Shown piece after piece: positions 61,418 through 64,000 of a stretch of 64,000 nucleotides of DNA. A model generated the notes under the pieces. That model ran no database searches. It saw only the letters and a list, made by a program, of their open reading frames with translations, and was not told the DNA's origin. The translations under genes were made by a program, and so were the position numbers. Source of the stretch: Cryoendolithus antarcticus. Its lineage: Eukaryota; Ascomycota; Dothideomycetes; Cladosporiales; Cladosporiaceae. Each line of letters opens with the position of its first letter. The stretch's first letter is position 1. The stretch is from NCBI GenBank assembly GCA_002077065.1, contig NAJO01000023.1, forward strand, positions 682,001 through 746,000. The letters run 5' to 3'.

Positions 61418-62547
61418 ATGTAAGTGGAACAAATACTTCAGCCCAAAAAGACTTGCAACCCTCGCTATCAATCACTCCTTCAAGTACAGCAAACTGATCT
61501 CTCCTCCCCAGGAACGTCGGCCGCTCCCTCTCCATCCGCTCCAAGAAATCCGACAACACCTCCTCCCACGCCTCCAGCGGCGGCGCGAAACACCACTTCG
61601 GCCTCTCTTCGCTCCGCGGCGTCCAGCAACCCGAGCTCTCCAAGCGCCTCTACAAGCTCATCAAGTCCCAAAACCATGCTATCTCCGCTTACGACCAGGC
61701 CGGCAAGGAGAGTGCTGCCATCGCTTCGCAGCTGAGTGACTGGGGCGAGAGCACTGAGGATGAGTCGCTGAGCGATATCAGCGATAAGCTTGGTGTTCTG
61801 CTTGCTGAGATCGCGGAGCAGGAGGATCTGTTCGCGCAGGGCTTGGAGGAGTCAAGGGGCGTGCTGAAGCAGATCCGTAATACGGAGAGCTCTGTGCAGC
61901 CGAGTCGGACGCATAAGCAGAAGGTAAGCTGTTCCCCCGCTACGTGCGGGTATGGCTGTTCAAAGAACGAGGTGACTAACTAGCATTCCCAGATCCAAGA
62001 TGAGATCCAGAAGCTGAAGTACAAAGAACCCGAATCCACCAAGCTCGTCACCCTCGAACAAGAGCTCGTCCGCGCCGAAGCCCAGTCCCTCGTCGCCGAA
62101 GCCCAGCTCACCAACATCACCCGCCAAAAGTTCAAGGAAGCTTACGATGTCCACACCGCCGCAGTGATCGAGCGCGCTGAAAAACAAATCCTCCTCGCGC
62201 AGCAAGCCCGCCGTCTCGTGAACCTCCTAGACGACACGCCGATCGTGCCAGGCGAGGAGCGTCCAGCGTACACCGCCGGCGAGCAGGCGAGGGAGGTGCT
62301 CAACGATGCCGAGACTGGGCTGCGAGGATGGCAAGCGAGGAACGATCCCGTGCATAGCCAGGCCGGCAGGATGGGAGTGAATGCTATGCCTGGGCATCAG
62401 GAGGGTGGCGTGCAGAATGTGGCGCCACCGCAGACGGAGCATTTGAGTAATGAACAGAGGGTTGAGGCTGTGGAGAGGGCGCAGGAGCAGGCGCCTAGTG
62501 CGCCTTACCCGGTTGCGGAGGAGGAGAGGGTTGCTACTGCTGTTTAA
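61418..62547 (+). CDS. PIL1: Eisosome core component Pil1/Lsp1
   Basis: Three exons (61418-61419, 61512-61923, 61993-62547) give 322 residues. The first intron (GTAAGT...CCCCAG, 92 nt) splits the start codon: AT comes from exon 1 and G from exon 2, giving MNVGRSLSIRSKKSDN. The second intron is 69 nt. Signature stretches: KHHFGLSSLRGVQQPELSK, LYKLIKSQNHAISAYDQAG, SDISDKLGVLLAEIAEQED, LKQIRNTESSVQPSR, YKEPESTKLVTLEQELVRAEAQ and LVNLLDDTPIVPGEERPAY. It forms the BAR-domain lattice under furrow-like plasma-membrane invaginations (eisosomes, MCC). The C-terminal tail is acidic and variable, as usual. Confidence 0.97.
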
Positions 62548-62618
62548 ATGATGTGATGGATGGGCAGATTAAGGGCTGGGCACATTGTGTCCGGGAGGGA
62601 GGTAATGGTAATGGCAGT

Positions 62619-63218
62619 TTATATTTGATCGATTAGAGTTCCCTCGTCCCTTACGTTCTCCGTCTGCATTGCCTCTGCGAGTGCCACCTCAAGCTCCTCC
62701 TGCATCTCCTTCCTTGTCGGTAATACGTCTCGTTGCTTCCACTTGTCCAGCATCGGAACATCCAGTCTCCATTGCTCGGTGATCCGGATAGGTAGCATGG
62801 TGACCGGCATGATTGTCAGGTGGCGACCGTCGCTTATATCACGAGTTGTGGAAGGCGAAGGGCAGTGCCAGAGCGAGCGTCGGTCATCACGGGCCCAGAA
62901 GTTGGGCATGTCCGCTGTAAGGTAGGCAAAGATGATGGCTTGCTGGGGATTGGTTTGCTCGACGGCCTGCTTGCTTTTGGCGATGAACCGATCTGGATAG
63001 GAGTCGCTTGACGCCATCTTCAGGATGCATGAAGCGAATTCCCACGGCCGTTTCCCAGTGCCTGACCAGATCCGAGCAGTGTCTGCGACCCGGTCGAGGA
63101 ATCGACTCCGGTGGTCACATTGCAATTCGCCACGAGCTATATAGGCTGGACATAGCCTTGAATCGTGGGCCACCAGGTCGTATATGCAATCGAGATCGAC
63201 GCGTACGGACGAGAGCAT
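62619..63218 (-). CDS. Hypothetical protein (about 199 residues or slightly longer)
   Basis: The frame has an ATG at 63218 (MLSSVRVDLDCIYDLVAHD) but stays open and protein-like upstream to about 63336 (LHESVDGPELPELPSIPRF), so an upstream exon may exist. The body has RFLDRVADTARIWSGTGKRPWEFASCILKM, then QQAIIFAYLTADMPNFW, and an acidic helical end (RKEMQEELEVALAEAMQTENV). It has no membrane segment or known domain that I can name. It converges with PIL1, with about 70 bases between the stops, so the terminators overlap. Confidence 0.65.
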   Translation of the reverse strand: MLSSVRVDLDCIYDLVAHDSRLCPAYIARGELQCDHRSRFLDRVADTARIWSGTGKRPWEFASCILKMASSDSYPDRFIAKSKQAVEQTNPQQAIIFAYLTADMPNFWARDDRRSLWHCPSPSTTRDISDGRHLTIMPVTMLPIRITEQWRLDVPMLDKWKQRDVLPTRKEMQEELEVALAEAMQTENVRDEGTLIDQI

Positions 63219-63350
63219 TTGTAGCTTCTGGCTCGCAGCGTTGAAACGAGGGATTGAAGGAAGCTCAGGCAACTCAGGTCCGTCAACGCTCTCGTGGAGC
63301 CTGGACTGGGAAGACGCATGGTCTGTTGACTGGCGTCACTCGCAAGAGAC

Positions 63351-63617
63351 TCAGCGTTGACTGTGCATCTTCTGTGCCATTAGGCTAAAGAGTGCGACTG
63401 ATGACATGAAGAGCACAAGATTGTAGAACTGGAACACGGTTAGTGAGTGTACTGAGGACGAGGCACAGGACTATCTGACGGCATTGCGCGAGTACGCGCT
63501 CTCTTCGGCCTCCGTACGAGCTTCGACGAAGAGACGTCGAAGGTTGGGCAGGTTGGAGGGCTGTAAGATTACTGTCACCATGTGTGTAGGCTTTTTGGGA
63601 CGCAAACAACTTACCAT
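63351..63617 (-). CDS. 53-residue single-pass membrane protein with ATG-only first coding exon
   Basis: Three exons: 63617-63615 (just ATG), 63560-63480 and 63428-63351. Introns of 54 nt (GTAAGT...CTTACAG) and 51 nt (GTCAGA...CACTAACCGTGTTCCAG) join them in frame. The protein is MPSNLPNLRRLFVEARTEAE, then SAYSRNAFYNLVLFMSSVALFSLMAQKMHSQR: a charged amphipathic start, one hydrophobic helix and a basic end. This layout is common in small subunits or assembly factors of the mitochondrial inner or outer membrane. No specific family is claimed. The perfect frame closure and splice signals make it a likely real gene that a simple open-frame search would miss. Confidence 0.6.
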
Positions 63618-64000
63618 GTTGTCATAGGGCTACAGACGACAGTTCTTGTCGACGGCCAGATCAGCTCATCATTCGCTCGCACCGTCAGCAATAGGCAGTG
63701 CAGTCGAAGCTTTGGAGCGCTGGATGCTTGTAGGGAGGAAGTCGATGCCTTGGCGCGCCGCTGACTACACCTTCACGGTAACAATGGGAATACTGATTTC
63801 ATACATCAATCTACACAGGCTCTGCTCTACAATAACCCGACGGTTCCCCAAATTCCCGTTTCAGTATTTGACTGGCATAGCTCTTCAATTGCCTCGAACG
63901 AAGTCTGGAAAGCGGACCACATCGTTGCACTCGCATGTGGAACACCTAGGCTACCTCCTCTCGAGGATCACCAGGCTGCGGCCACATATCACACGTTATG
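63618..64000. other. Window edge upstream of the small membrane-protein gene
   Basis: About 380 bases that should include the promoter of the minus-strand small gene. I see no supported coding frame or repeat. Confidence 0.35.

Overview
The window looks like nuclear DNA of a filamentous ascomycete (Pezizomycotina). The gene set fits: a WOPR master regulator, HET-domain genes, a PTH11-like receptor, cellobiose dehydrogenase, an AA9 monooxygenase and an eisosome core protein. Introns are mostly 45-80 nt with GTAAGT/GTATGT-like donors, CTNAC-like branch points and YAG acceptors. Dothideomycetes is my best guess from overall protein style; I ran no search.

Layout. 1-4.8 kb: a WOR1/RYP1/SGE1-type WOPR regulator on the minus strand, with about 2.7 kb of gene-free DNA upstream. 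4.8-11.3 kb: a decayed stretch. It holds one fragmented hypothetical gene and one large broken gene that runs from an array of five Cys4 zinc-ribbon-like units to a region with a possible Cys/His peptidase core. The large gene has at least four frame changes, and nearly all its internal stops are TAG. 12.7-31.3 kb: mostly ordinary genes. These are a GT2-like glycosyltransferase, two low-complexity hypotheticals, a HET gene, protoporphyrinogen oxidase, a MOSC protein, a patatin-like protein lacking its serine, and a PTH11-like 7TM protein.

33-41.5 kb: a nitrogen/nucleobase group. It has an amino-acid/GABA-type permease with an in-frame TGA, a P-loop/HAD/uracil-phosphoribosyltransferase fusion with an apparent frameshift, an allantoate-permease-like MFS transporter, and allantoicase. 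GATA-factor sites lie in front of the MFS gene. 41.7-46.5 kb: an ankyrin/dilute-domain protein and the isolated N-terminal third of a hybrid histidine kinase. 47.3-52.9 kb: cellobiose dehydrogenase and an AA9 lytic polysaccharide monooxygenase, a known oxidative cellulose-degrading pair, with a kinase-like gene between them. 53.3-64 kb: a short-chain acyl-CoA synthetase with a peroxisomal AKL terminus, RPB5 and PPM1 head to head, a second HET gene, the eisosome gene PIL1 (start codon split by an intron), a hypothetical gene, and a 53-residue membrane protein whose first coding exon is only the ATG.

Exons were joined by eye from splice signals and reading-frame continuity. Where I say the frame closes, I checked that total coding length is a multiple of three. 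Family assignments come from recognising motifs, not from database hits.
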